64,000 nucleotides of DNA from an uncultured Acetatifactor sp. (GTDB lineage: Bacteria; Bacillota; Clostridia; Lachnospirales; Lachnospiraceae): assembly GCA_949840885.1 (NCBI GenBank), contig CATKYJ010000001.1, positions 62,001 through 126,000 on the forward strand. Direction: 5' to 3'. The notes beneath the pieces were generated by a model. It did not search any database. It was not told the DNA's origin and saw only the letters and a program-made list of their open reading frames with translations. Of this stretch, positions 34,014 to 42,767 are shown one piece after another (the stretch's first letter is position 1; the number at the start of each line of letters is the position of its first letter). Made by a program: the position numbers and the translations under genes.

Positions 34014-35573
34014 ATGGAACTGAACTCCAAACTGCTCTACGACAAGATCATGGGATGCTGGAACGGAAAAAACATCGGCGGAGTCCTGGGCGCTCCCTTA
34101 GAGGGGCAAAGGGGCGTCTTCGACGTGCAGTTCTATCTGCAAAAGGACATGGATGGCAATCCGCCTCCCAATGACGACCTGGATCTCCAGCTGGTCTGGC
34201 TGGCCGCTGCGGAGAAGTACGGCCAGCAGCTGACGCCGGAGATTCTAGGGGAATACTGGCTTACTTTCATCATGCCCCACTGGAACGAATACGGCAGGGG
34301 AAAAGGAAACATGACCGGCGGTCTGGTTCCCCCTTTAAGCGGCCATGTGGAGAACACCTACCACAATAGCTGCGGGTGCTTTATCCGCAGCGAGATCTGG
34401 GCCTGTCTGTGCCCGGGCAATCCTGACCTGGCGGTAAAATACGCCTACAGGGACGGCGTCATCGACCACAGCGAGGACGGCCTCTACGGAGAGCTGTTCT
34501 GCGCCGCCCTGGAGAGCGCCGCTTTCGTGGAATCTGACCGGGACACTTTGGTAGAAATCGGACTCTCCTACATCCCCCAGGACTGCCTGGTTGCCACAGC
34601 CGTAAAGCTGGCTCAGGAATGCTTCCGCCAGGGACTGACCTGGCAGGAGGCCAGGAAGCGCATGATGCAGGAAGTCCCCGGCACTTTCGGTATCCAGGGC
34701 AGCACGGCGGGCAACACGGAGGGATTCCCTATCTCCCCCGCAGGCAACGATGCCCCGAACAACATCGGCCTTATGATGATCGGCTGGCTGTATGGGGACA
34801 ATGATTTCGGAAAAAGTCTCTGCATCGCCGTGGGCTGCGGCGAGGATACAGACTGCACGGCGGGCACTTTGGGCGCTATCCTGGGAATCATCCATGGCAA
34901 TGAGAGGCTGCCCCAGGAATGGCTTCGCCCCATCAACGACAAGATCAATACGCTCTGCATCGAGAAGACCAAAGCCCATCTGCTGGGCGGAATCCCCGGC
35001 ACGGTGACGGAACTTTCCGACAGAATCCTGCAGGACATCCCCAGGTTTCTGCACCGGGACATGTGCGAACTCCTGCCGGAGGGCGGGTACCTTGTCTTCT
35101 CCCAGGGCAATCTCCTCTGCACTGCCAGGGATATAAATTTCGTCCCGGGCATAGGCGGAGTGGGCTCCTGCCAGGACAGGAATCCGGTATTCCATGAGAA
35201 CTTCAGCCCCATGACGATCCGCAAAGACCATCACATGTTCCGGCTCTGCCTGGAGCACCCGCAGGGAGTCTTTTTCCGAAACGGGAAGGATCTGGCGCTT
35301 CGGCTTACAGTGGAGGCCACTGCATTTTGCTTCCAGCAGTGGATGAACATCCGGATATATGCCCCGGACTTCCTGGCAGTGCAGCCGGGCAGGGCTTTCA
35401 GCCTGCCGCTGCAGAATACTCTGCAGACGCCCTCCACAGTAGAACTGACACTCTCCGCCGCGGATTCCCTTTCCGGAGGAATGCCTGCCGGGGAAGTGGA
35501 TGTGCTGATCGAGGTGTCTTTGGCAGGGCGGCACAGTTACGAGGTCATAAAGACGCGGTTATATGTAAGATGA
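34014..35573 (+). CDS. ADP-ribosylglycohydrolase-fold protein
   Basis: Protein of 519 aa with the ADP-ribosylglycohydrolase fold (magnesium-dependent removal of ADP-ribose or related ribosides). The N-terminal part has KIMGCWNGKNIGGVLGAPLEG and the metal-site acidic cluster NDDLDLQLVW. The second metal signature is VGCGEDTDCTAGTLGAILG. The C-terminal 170 residues form a beta-rich extension not found in minimal members. In gut bacteria this long form often sits among glycan genes, so it may act on a glycoside rather than on ADP-ribosylated protein. AAAGGAG precedes the ATG. The palindrome pair upstream and the divergent AraC gene suggest regulated expression. Confidence 0.82.
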   Translation: MELNSKLLYDKIMGCWNGKNIGGVLGAPLEGQRGVFDVQFYLQKDMDGNPPPNDDLDLQLVWLAAAEKYGQQLTPEILGEYWLTFIMPHWNEYGRGKGNMTGGLVPPLSGHVENTYHNSCGCFIRSEIWACLCPGNPDLAVKYAYRDGVIDHSEDGLYGELFCAALESAAFVESDRDTLVEIGLSYIPQDCLVATAVKLAQECFRQGLTWQEARKRMMQEVPGTFGIQGSTAGNTEGFPISPAGNDAPNNIGLMMIGWLYGDNDFGKSLCIAVGCGEDTDCTAGTLGAILGIIHGNERLPQEWLRPINDKINTLCIEKTKAHLLGGIPGTVTELSDRILQDIPRFLHRDMCELLPEGGYLVFSQGNLLCTARDINFVPGIGGVGSCQDRNPVFHENFSPMTIRKDHHMFRLCLEHPQGVFFRNGKDLALRLTVEATAFCFQQWMNIRIYAPDFLAVQPGRAFSLPLQNTLQTPSTVELTLSAADSLSGGMPAGEVDVLIEVSLAGRHSYEVIKTRLYVR

Positions 35574-35618
35574 CATTATTGTCTTTTCCTCCTGCGTTCA
35601 AACCGTCCGGCGCTTGTG

Positions 35619-35720
35619 TTGATTGAGAGAGTGCTGGAACTGCAGTATTTTGAGAACACGGGAATAGCGTTCAGCCTTTTCCGGGAGCGGAAGTCCTTTA
35701 TTCTGATCACGGCTCTCGGG
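35619..35720 (+). pseudogene. remnant of a canonical lspA
   Basis: Translation gives LIERVLELQYFENTGIAFSL then FRERKSFILITALG, which matches the second helix/loop region of ordinary signal peptidase II (ELxYxENxGxAFGL). Neither catalytic Asp region can be read in this frame, and there is no start codon in a proper context. The sequence continues without clear family features to the terminator at 35840. It is therefore a decayed fragment. The rest of the 35574-35892 gap holds nothing else. Confidence 0.55.
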
Positions 35721-35839
35721 GATGCCGATATCCTGACCAAGCTGTCACCGGCAGAAAAGCATAGCCGCAGAAGCATGGGGTATCGCTTTATGTACGATAA
35801 GCATTGCAGCCATCATATACCCTTGCATCCCTACATACG

Positions 35840-35873
35840 AAAAGCGCCGGGCATCGCTTCAAAAGCCCGGCGC
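35840..35873 (-). terminator. terminator of aspA
   Basis: Perfect 9-bp GC stem (35844-35852 with 35865-35873) followed on the minus strand by TTTTCG, 20 bases after the aspA stop. Confidence 0.75.
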
Positions 35874-35892
35874 TCTTTGCGCCATTCATCCC

Positions 35893-37332
35893 CTACCCTT
35901 TCCGGAACGCCTCCATGGGATCCTTTCCGGGAATCCCGGGCTCCGTCATATGGTAGGGATCCAGCACCTTGCCCAGCTGCTCCTCGTCCATCAGCCCTCT
36001 CTTCAGAATCAGTTCTTTTACGGACTGCCCGGTCTTTAAGGCCTCTTTGGCCACCTCAGCCGCCCTCTCATACCCCACATAGGGACAGATAGCCGTGATG
36101 ATGCCGATGCTGTTCTCCACCATCCTCCGACAGTGCTCCTCGTTGGCCGTGATGCCCACGATGCAGTTGTCCACCAAAGTCTTCACCGCGAAAGTCAACG
36201 TCTCGATGGATTGGAACAGCTTGTAAAAAATAATGGGCTCGAAAGCGTTCAGTTCCAGCTGTCCTGCCTCGGCGGCCATGGTGATGGTCACATCGTTTCC
36301 TATGATGTTGAAAGCCACCTGGTTCACTACCTCGGGTATCACCGGGTTGATCTTCCCCGGCATGATGGAAGAGCCGTTCTGCCTGGCGGGCAGATTGATC
36401 TCCCCCAGGCCCGTCCTGGGCCCTGAGGACATGAGCCGCAGGTCATTGGACATCTTGGACAGGTTCACGGCGCAGTTCTTCACGATGCCGGAGACGGAGG
36501 CATAATTGTCCAGGTTCTGGGTGGCGTCGATCATGTCGTAGGACTGCACCAAGTCCTGGCCTGTCAGGATGGACATATTTTTTACCACTCTTCTGTAATA
36601 TTGCACGTCCGCATTCAGCCCCGTGCCGATGGCAGTGCCCCCCAGGTTCAGGCTCTTGATCTCCTCCTTGGCATTGTCAAAGCGCCTGATATCCCGGCTG
36701 ATGGCAGAGGCATAGGCGTGAAATTCCTGCCCCAGACGGATGGGCACCGCGTCCTGAAGCTGGGTGCGCCCCATCTTGATCACGGAGTCGAACTCCCGGG
36801 ATTTTTGGAGCAGCGCCTGCTCCAGCCGGGAAAGCTGCTCCTGGGCCTCGGTGATCAGCTTCAAAGCCGCCATCTTGCCGCAGGAGGGGAACACGTCATT
36901 GGTGGACTGGCCGAAGTTTACATGGTCGTTTGGATTGACGATAGAGTAATCGCCTTTCTTCCCGCCCAGGATCTCAATGGCCCGGTTGGCGATGACCTCA
37001 TTGGCGTTCATGTTCAGGGAAGTGCCCGCGCCGCCCTGGATGGGGTCTACGATGAACTGGTCGTGAAGCTTTCCCGCGATGATCTCGTCGCAGGCCTTTA
37101 CGATGGCGTCCGCCCGCTTCTTCTCCAGTTCCCCCACCTCGAAGTTGGTGATAGCCGCGGCTTTCTTGATCTGAGCCACGCTGTTGATCAATTCCTTGTG
37201 CATCTTCAGCCCCGTGATATAGAAATTCTCGTAGGCACGCAGGGTCTGCACCCCGTAGTAGGCATCCTCCGGCACCTCTTTCTCCCCGATGGAGTCGTGC
37301 TCCAGGCGGTATCTCTTCTTTGCTTCCTCCAT
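35893..37332 (-). CDS. aspA: aspartate ammonia-lyase
   Basis: Cytoplasmic lyase (479 aa) converting L-aspartate to fumarate and ammonia. The fumarase/aspartase signature is GSSIMPGKINPV. DPIQGGAGTSLNMNANEVIANRA is aspartase-like and differs from the TGSGTQSNMN of fumarase. NFGQSTNDVFPS and QLELNAFEPII are also present. The length is normal for the family. AGAGGGA precedes the ATG. Its promoter at 37423 overlaps that of the divergent LysR gene almost base for base, so the LysR product is a likely regulator. A GC-rich terminator follows. Confidence 0.94.
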   Translation of the reverse strand: MEEAKKRYRLEHDSIGEKEVPEDAYYGVQTLRAYENFYITGLKMHKELINSVAQIKKAAAITNFEVGELEKKRADAIVKACDEIIAGKLHDQFIVDPIQGGAGTSLNMNANEVIANRAIEILGGKKGDYSIVNPNDHVNFGQSTNDVFPSCGKMAALKLITEAQEQLSRLEQALLQKSREFDSVIKMGRTQLQDAVPIRLGQEFHAYASAISRDIRRFDNAKEEIKSLNLGGTAIGTGLNADVQYYRRVVKNMSILTGQDLVQSYDMIDATQNLDNYASVSGIVKNCAVNLSKMSNDLRLMSSGPRTGLGEINLPARQNGSSIMPGKINPVIPEVVNQVAFNIIGNDVTITMAAEAGQLELNAFEPIIFYKLFQSIETLTFAVKTLVDNCIVGITANEEHCRRMVENSIGIITAICPYVGYERAAEVAKEALKTGQSVKELILKRGLMDEEQLGKVLDPYHMTEPGIPGKDPMEAFRKG

Positions 37333-37414
37333 GATCTTCCCTCTCCGTTTTTCCTGAAATTTGCTGTTCCTAAAATTCGTTATTCCCGAAAGCGATCTGT
37401 ATAAATGAGAAGTG

Positions 37415-37443
37415 TTGACTTTACTATATATCCGGGATACAAT
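37415..37443 (+). promoter_or_regulatory. promoter of the LysR gene
   Basis: TTGACT, exactly 17 bases, TACAAT. It occupies nearly the same bases as the opposite aspA promoter. Confidence 0.75.
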
Positions 37444-37451
37444 ATTTTCAA
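37423..37451 (-). promoter_or_regulatory. promoter of aspA
   Basis: On the minus strand TTGAAA, exactly 17 bases, TATAGT. It overlaps the LysR promoter by 21 bases, so polymerase cannot occupy both at once. AT-rich sequence at 37444-37482 could hold LysR binding sites. Confidence 0.7.
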
Positions 37452-37512
37452 ATATTTATAAATATATATTTTATATAGTTTACAGGCTATATGACATCGG
37501 AGGAGAACCGCT

Positions 37513-38445
37513 ATGTTTCAGGGAATGCATTATGTCTACGAAGTCTATCGGGAAATGAGCTTTTCGAAAGCCGCCAGGAATCTTTTCATCAGCCAGCCCT
37601 CCTTAAGCGCTGCCGTGAAAAAGGCGGAGGCACAGATCGGCTTCCCCGTCTTCGACCGCAGCACCAATCCCATACGGCTCACCGAACTGGGGGAAGAGTA
37701 CATCCGCTCCGTGGAGAACATCATGGATGTGGAGAAGCGGTTCTGCCATTATGTGGACGACATCCAGGGGCTTAAAAGCGGAACCATCGCCATCGGGGGC
37801 ACCAATCTCTTCGCCTCCTATGTGCTGCCGCCCCTGCTCTCCCGATTCACGGAGCAATACCCCCTGATCCATGTGAATCTGGTGGAGGCCACCACCTCCG
37901 AGCTGGAGGAAAGGCTTTTCGGGGGATTCCTGGATCTGCTCATCGACAATCAGTCCATGGATGCGTCCATTTACGAAAAAACGTTCTTCTGTGAGGAGCA
38001 TCTCCTCCTGGTGGTGCCAAGCCGCTTTTCCTGCAATGAAAACCTGAAGTGCCATGCCCTCACCCTATCCGACATAAAAGCCGGCAGACATCTGGACCAG
38101 TCTGTCCCCCCAGTGCCCCTGGAGGCTTTCAGGGAAGAGGCTTTCCTGCTGCTCAAAAGCGGCAACGACACCAGAGACAGGGCGGAAAAGCTCTGCCGGG
38201 ACAGCGGGCGCTTCGCGCCCAGGATTAAGCTGGAACCGGAGCAGCAGATCACGGCCTACAACCTGGCCCGCTACGGCATGGGCATCTCTTTCAACGGCGA
38301 TATCCTCATCCGCCACATGCCTGATGACCACAGTCTGACCTATTACAAGCTGGAGGAGCCGCATGCTTTGCGGAACGTGAATTTCTATTATAAGCGCAAC
38401 CGATATATGACCAAAGTCGTAAACGAGTTTCTGAAGTTGGTATAA
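37513..38445 (+). CDS. LysR-family transcriptional regulator
   Basis: Regulator (310 aa) with an N-terminal winged helix (MHYVYEVYREMSFSKAARNL, then SQPSLSAAVKKAEAQIG) and a periplasmic-binding-like effector domain. GGAGG lies about 9 bases before the ATG. It is divergent from aspA, with fully overlapping promoters, and upstream of an acyl-CoA ligase on its own strand. It therefore probably controls aspA, the ligase, or both. The effector cannot be told from sequence. Confidence 0.93.
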   Translation: MFQGMHYVYEVYREMSFSKAARNLFISQPSLSAAVKKAEAQIGFPVFDRSTNPIRLTELGEEYIRSVENIMDVEKRFCHYVDDIQGLKSGTIAIGGTNLFASYVLPPLLSRFTEQYPLIHVNLVEATTSELEERLFGGFLDLLIDNQSMDASIYEKTFFCEEHLLLVVPSRFSCNENLKCHALTLSDIKAGRHLDQSVPPVPLEAFREEAFLLLKSGNDTRDRAEKLCRDSGRFAPRIKLEPEQQITAYNLARYGMGISFNGDILIRHMPDDHSLTYYKLEEPHALRNVNFYYKRNRYMTKVVNEFLKLV

Positions 38446-38535
38446 GCCACATGCACAGCCCATTCCAAAAACGTAACGACCAAAAGCAGACAGTCAAAAC
38501 GCAGGACTCCTCCCTCATGGTCCGGCAACATTTTA

Positions 38536-38564
38536 TTGACTTTTCCAAACAGATATGATACGGT
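38536..38564 (+). promoter_or_regulatory. possible promoter of the acyl-CoA ligase gene
   Basis: TTGACT, 17 bases, TACGGT; the second element is weak. It lies about 100 bases upstream of the ligase start. I saw no terminator after the LysR gene, so read-through is also possible. Confidence 0.35.
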
Positions 38565-38670
38565 AAGTACCGTGATGCTTTACTGCTTTAAATCGAGAAT
38601 GTGAAGAAAATAACGCAGGAACCAGTGGGACGCGCATGCCTCCCACTGTTGCGGACAGGAGGAAAAAGAG

Positions 38671-40305
38671 ATGCCAGTCATGGAATTCCTGGAAAGGAAC
38701 GCGAGAGAATACCCGAACGAAATCGCGCTGGTGGAGCTGAACCCGGAGGAAAAGGATACCCGCAGAACCACCTGGAAAGAATACGAGCTGATTCAGCCCG
38801 ACCGCTTCGAGCCCTACCGCAGGGAGATTACCTGGAGCGTGTTCAACGAAAAGGCCAACCGCTTCGCCAACATGCTCATTGGCCGGGGCATCAAAAAAGG
38901 GGACAAGGTGGCTATCTTAATGTACAACTGCCTGGAGTGGCTCCCTATCTACTTCGGCGTGCTCAAAAGCGGCGCCATCGCCGTGCCTTTCAACTTCCGC
39001 TACGATGCAGGGGAAATCCTGTACTGCGCGGAGCTGGCAGAGGTAGACATGATCGTCTTCGGTCCGGCTTTCATCGGCCGTATCGAGGCCAATGCGGATC
39101 GCCTTTCGAAAGGAAGACTGTTGATCTACGTGGGAGACAACTGCCCCACCTTTGCCGAGAGCTATCATGAGCTGGTGGCGGACTGCTCCAGCCAGACACC
39201 TGATATCCCCATTACCGATGAGGATTTCGGAGCCATCTATTTCTCCTCGGGAACCACGGGCTTCCCAAAAGCTATCCTGCATAAGCACCAAAGCCTGACC
39301 CAGGCCGCGGAAATGGAGCAGAAGCACCACGCTACCGGCAGGGAGGACACTTTCCTGTGCATCCCGCCCCTGTATCACACCGGCGCCAAGTTCCACTGGA
39401 TGGGCAGCCTGGTGGCCGGCAGCAAGGCCGTGCTGCTAAAGGGCACAAGGCCGGAGACCATCCTTTCCACCATCTCAAAGGAGCGCTGTACCATTGTATG
39501 GCTCTTAGTGCCCTGGGCCCAGGATATCCTGGACGCTCTGGACGCCAGGCTCCTGCACTTAGAGGATTACGAATTGTCACAGTGGCGGCTGATGCACATC
39601 GGCGCCCAGCCCGTGCCGCCCTCTCTCATCAAGCGCTGGAAGACATATTTCCCGAATCACGACTATGACACCAACTACGGCCTGTCCGAGTCCACAGGCC
39701 CCGGCTGTGTCCATCTGGGCATGGAGAATATTCACAAGGTGGGAGCCATCGGCATCCCCGGCTACCGCTGGACGTGCAAAATCGTGGATGAAGACGGAAA
39801 TGAAGTAGCGAAAGGCGATGTGGGCGAGCTCTGCGTCAAGGGACCCGGGCTTATGACCTGCTACTACCGGGACGAGAAAGCCACGGCCGAGACACTGAAA
39901 GACGGATGGCTGTGCACCGGCGACATGGCCATGCAGGACGAGGACGGCTTCTACTTCCTGGTAGACCGCAAGAAAGACGTCATCGTCAGCGGCGGTGAGA
40001 ACATCTACCCTGTGCAGATCGAGGACTTCCTGCGCACCCATGACAAAATTAAGGATGTGGCCGTCATCGGCCTGCCCGACAGGCGTCTGGGCGAGAAGAC
40101 CGCGGCCATCATCGAGATCAAGGACGGGATGAACTGCACCGAGGTGGAGATAGACGAGTTCTGTAAAGAGCTGCCCAGGTATAAGCGCCCCAAAGAAATC
40201 ATCTTCCATGAGATTCCCAGAAACGCCACCGGCAAGATCGAGAAGCCAAAGCTGCGGAAGATGTACGGCGCCGATCAGCTGGTGGCTCAGGAGAACAGAG
40301 GCTGA
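38671..40305 (+). CDS. acyl-CoA synthetase (AMP-forming)
   Basis: Adenylate-forming acid:CoA ligase (544 aa). P-loop-like A3 motif YFSSGTTGFPKAILHKH, A5 motif YGLSESTG, A7/A8 region WLCTGDMAMQDEDGFYFLVDRKKD followed by SGGENIYP, and the C-terminal catalytic Lys in RNATGKIEKP are all present. The substrate acid could be a medium-chain, aromatic or bile acid; the sequence does not decide. AGGAGG precedes the ATG. It follows the LysR gene on the same strand and ends in a strong terminator at 40364. Confidence 0.88.
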   Translation: MPVMEFLERNAREYPNEIALVELNPEEKDTRRTTWKEYELIQPDRFEPYRREITWSVFNEKANRFANMLIGRGIKKGDKVAILMYNCLEWLPIYFGVLKSGAIAVPFNFRYDAGEILYCAELAEVDMIVFGPAFIGRIEANADRLSKGRLLIYVGDNCPTFAESYHELVADCSSQTPDIPITDEDFGAIYFSSGTTGFPKAILHKHQSLTQAAEMEQKHHATGREDTFLCIPPLYHTGAKFHWMGSLVAGSKAVLLKGTRPETILSTISKERCTIVWLLVPWAQDILDALDARLLHLEDYELSQWRLMHIGAQPVPPSLIKRWKTYFPNHDYDTNYGLSESTGPGCVHLGMENIHKVGAIGIPGYRWTCKIVDEDGNEVAKGDVGELCVKGPGLMTCYYRDEKATAETLKDGWLCTGDMAMQDEDGFYFLVDRKKDVIVSGGENIYPVQIEDFLRTHDKIKDVAVIGLPDRRLGEKTAAIIEIKDGMNCTEVEIDEFCKELPRYKRPKEIIFHEIPRNATGKIEKPKLRKMYGADQLVAQENRG

Positions 40306-40363
40306 GCCACCAAGCCGGGCCGTCTGCATACATACACCTGGATATTTTCCGGAACTTTTTCTG

Positions 40364-40424
40364 CCTGTGCGGTTGCAATGCAGACAAGCCACTGGATTAG
40401 CAACCGCACAGGTGGAAATTTTTC
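40364..40424 (+). terminator. terminator of the acyl-CoA ligase gene
   Basis: 13-bp perfect stem (40364-40376 with 40400-40412) with a 23-base loop, followed by GGAAATTTTTCT. Confidence 0.75.
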
Positions 40425-40439
40425 TGCCTCTCCGGTCAC

Positions 40440-40468
40440 TTGACACCGGCGTTAAAATACCTTATGAT
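40440..40468 (+). promoter_or_regulatory. consensus-like promoter of the secreted repeat protein gene
   Basis: TTGACA, exactly 17 bases, TATGAT, about 50 bases upstream of the start region. Confidence 0.8.
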
Positions 40469-40527
40469 AGGTAACATATGGCAGAAAGGCGCAAACGCCT
40501 ATAAAAGAAAGCGAGGAAAACAAAGCC

Positions 40528-42642
40528 ATGGGAGACGTATTCAGGAAAAGATTGACAGGTGCGGCCAAAATGGGAAGAAGAGTCGCCATTGTGGCAGCCG
40601 CAGGAGCCATAGCCCTGGGCAGTATCAATTATGTTCAGGCGGCAGAAGTAGGTATTGAAGCTATTTTTGACGAACACTACTATGCGGATAAGTACCCGGA
40701 TCTGAAAGAAGCGTATGGTTATGACAGAGAGGCTCTGCTGAAGCATTTTATGACCTTTGGACTCTCAGAGGGCAGACAAATGAACGCGATGATAGACATC
40801 GTCCAATACAAGGAGAACTATCAGGATCTCCAGGACGCGTTCGGGGATGACTGGGATGCTTATGTGGCGCATTATCTCACCTATGGAGCCTTTGAGCACA
40901 GGGACAACGGCACGGATTTTGATCCATTGGATTATCTTACCAGATACAGCGATTTACAGACGGCCTTAGGCAATGATATCCTGGCGGCTTACAGGCATTA
41001 CGAGGAATACGGAAAACAGGAAAACCGGGACGGCAGAAGCGAGGCAGCGGTGCAAGCCGAGGAAGCGGCCAAATACAGCAGTTCCGCAGCGCCGGATTTG
41101 AATCCCGCGACGCCGGAAAAAGAAAGCTTTGAGATTCAGAGCGTGCAGGTTTTGGGCAGCGGCCGCATCAGGGTCACTTTGAATCGGAAGACACAACCCC
41201 CCCTGGGGCTGGATGCGTTCAGTATCATATGCAACAGCGGCGGTTCCGATATGACGATCCTGTCTGTGTCCACGAAAGATAATATGGTCTATGATCTGAC
41301 GACTACTTATTACAAAGATCAGGAATACGATATACAGATTACCCTTGCCGACGGCACAACCATCTCAAAGGTCTTTGCGTATCGGACGGACTGCGCGCAG
41401 ATCGCGGGCATTAACGCCGTCCGCACCAGTGCCGGCGAGGCCAGAATTACCTATAATTCAGACGAACCCGGTTATTTTTATTATATTCTAAGGGAAAAGG
41501 AGTCCTCATTGGTACGATTGGCTTTCATATCGGAGACATCGGAAATGACGGAAGCGGAAATCATACGGGACGGCGTTAAGACCGAGATGAAACAGCACGA
41601 AAATGTGCTCACCGTCACCGGCTTGACAGAGGGCATGCCATATACCATGTATTATGTGGCCGTCAATACGGAGGGAAAGGCCACATTGGTAAACAGCCTT
41701 TCCATTGGCGGGGAAGTCTATGTGGAGAATGCCACAGCCATCAAAGGGGCCCAGGCATTTGCGGAAAAGCAGGAAAACGGCACATTCCTGTATGGCTTTG
41801 AGATAGAGCTGGAGACCGCCACTCCGGAAAGCCTGGCTCTGGAGCAGTTTCACATAAGTTGTCCTCAAAACGAAACAGCGCTCGGGGCGGTTAAAACTTC
41901 CGATAACAGGATTTACCGTGTGTATATGCAAGAAGGCAGCATTCCGAAAGGGAATAATACTTATACCATCCTGATCAATTTGAAAGACGGTACACAGTTA
42001 AAGGGTACGTGCTACCTGGATCTGCAGGCGCCCAGCGTTAAGATAAGAAGCATCGAATGGAAAGATACGGACACCATACAGGTTGTCGTCAACTCTGACG
42101 AAGCAGGCACGCTTTACTACGCGATTCAGGACCAGGTGGAGGGCGAGGGTACCATCGTTGGCAAGGATCCTGCGCAGATTTATGCCAATGGGGAGACCGT
42201 CTCAATCGGATTCGGCTTGAATTATATAACCATCAAAGGCGCAAGGGCAGGGCAATGGTTCTGCTGCGCGTCAGAGGACGAGAGAGAGAACCGGGAGGAT
42301 TTCTACAGTTATGAGCAGATTCCCGAATACACCGATCCTGCTCCGGATGACACATCCCAGCCGAAGATTACGGACGTAACGGTTCTCCGTTCTTCAAACG
42401 GTGCAAAAATCAAGGTGGTATTCAACCAAACCGTATTCGGGCGTTACGACAATGGCGAAACCCAGATCAGCGGGGTCAGCCAAAAGCTGGGATTCACCGC
42501 AGGTTATAGCTCTGAAGGAGGCCTCGAGGACAATGTACTGACACTGACTGTGATGGATCCATCAATTACCATACCAACAGGCAGCCATACCCTTACGATT
42601 GTAATAGATGGCACAACATTAACCTTTGACTTCACAGTGTAA
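40528..42642 (+). CDS. secreted protein with three Tyr/Asp-rich N-terminal repeats
   Basis: Exported protein (704 aa) of unknown function. The signal peptide has a basic N-terminus (MGDVFRKRLTGAAKMGRR), a hydrophobic core and likely cleavage after VQA near residue 38. Residues 47-83, 89-126 and 131-170 are three copies of a 37-40 residue repeat with pattern YxxxYxDLxxAxGxDxxxxxxHYxxxGxxExR. A Ser/Ala/Glu linker follows. The remaining 500 residues look like four or five Ig-like or fibronectin-like beta domains (for example SVQVLGSGRIRVTLN, SIEWKDTDTIQVVVNSDEAG). There is no sortase motif or membrane anchor. It has its own promoter and terminator. Binding to glycans or cell wall is a guess. Confidence 0.75.
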   Translation: MGDVFRKRLTGAAKMGRRVAIVAAAGAIALGSINYVQAAEVGIEAIFDEHYYADKYPDLKEAYGYDREALLKHFMTFGLSEGRQMNAMIDIVQYKENYQDLQDAFGDDWDAYVAHYLTYGAFEHRDNGTDFDPLDYLTRYSDLQTALGNDILAAYRHYEEYGKQENRDGRSEAAVQAEEAAKYSSSAAPDLNPATPEKESFEIQSVQVLGSGRIRVTLNRKTQPPLGLDAFSIICNSGGSDMTILSVSTKDNMVYDLTTTYYKDQEYDIQITLADGTTISKVFAYRTDCAQIAGINAVRTSAGEARITYNSDEPGYFYYILREKESSLVRLAFISETSEMTEAEIIRDGVKTEMKQHENVLTVTGLTEGMPYTMYYVAVNTEGKATLVNSLSIGGEVYVENATAIKGAQAFAEKQENGTFLYGFEIELETATPESLALEQFHISCPQNETALGAVKTSDNRIYRVYMQEGSIPKGNNTYTILINLKDGTQLKGTCYLDLQAPSVKIRSIEWKDTDTIQVVVNSDEAGTLYYAIQDQVEGEGTIVGKDPAQIYANGETVSIGFGLNYITIKGARAGQWFCCASEDERENREDFYSYEQIPEYTDPAPDDTSQPKITDVTVLRSSNGAKIKVVFNQTVFGRYDNGETQISGVSQKLGFTAGYSSEGGLEDNVLTLTVMDPSITIPTGSHTLTIVIDGTTLTFDFTV

Positions 42643-42668
42643 AGTGTCAAAAGAAGTTCCAGGCGGCC

Positions 42669-42728
42669 AGACGCCCCGCCCGACCCGAAGATAAGGTCGG
42701 CGCGGGGCGTCTTTGTGCTTGTTTTTTT
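42669..42728 (+). terminator. terminator of the secreted repeat protein gene
   Basis: Long hairpin: 11-bp stem AGACGCCCCGC / GCGGGGCGTCT enclosing CCGACC / GGTCGG, followed by CTTTGTGCTTG and a run of seven T. Confidence 0.8.
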
Positions 42729-42767
42729 AGAATATAAGTCCCGGGGGCAGACCCTTACGCAGCGCGC

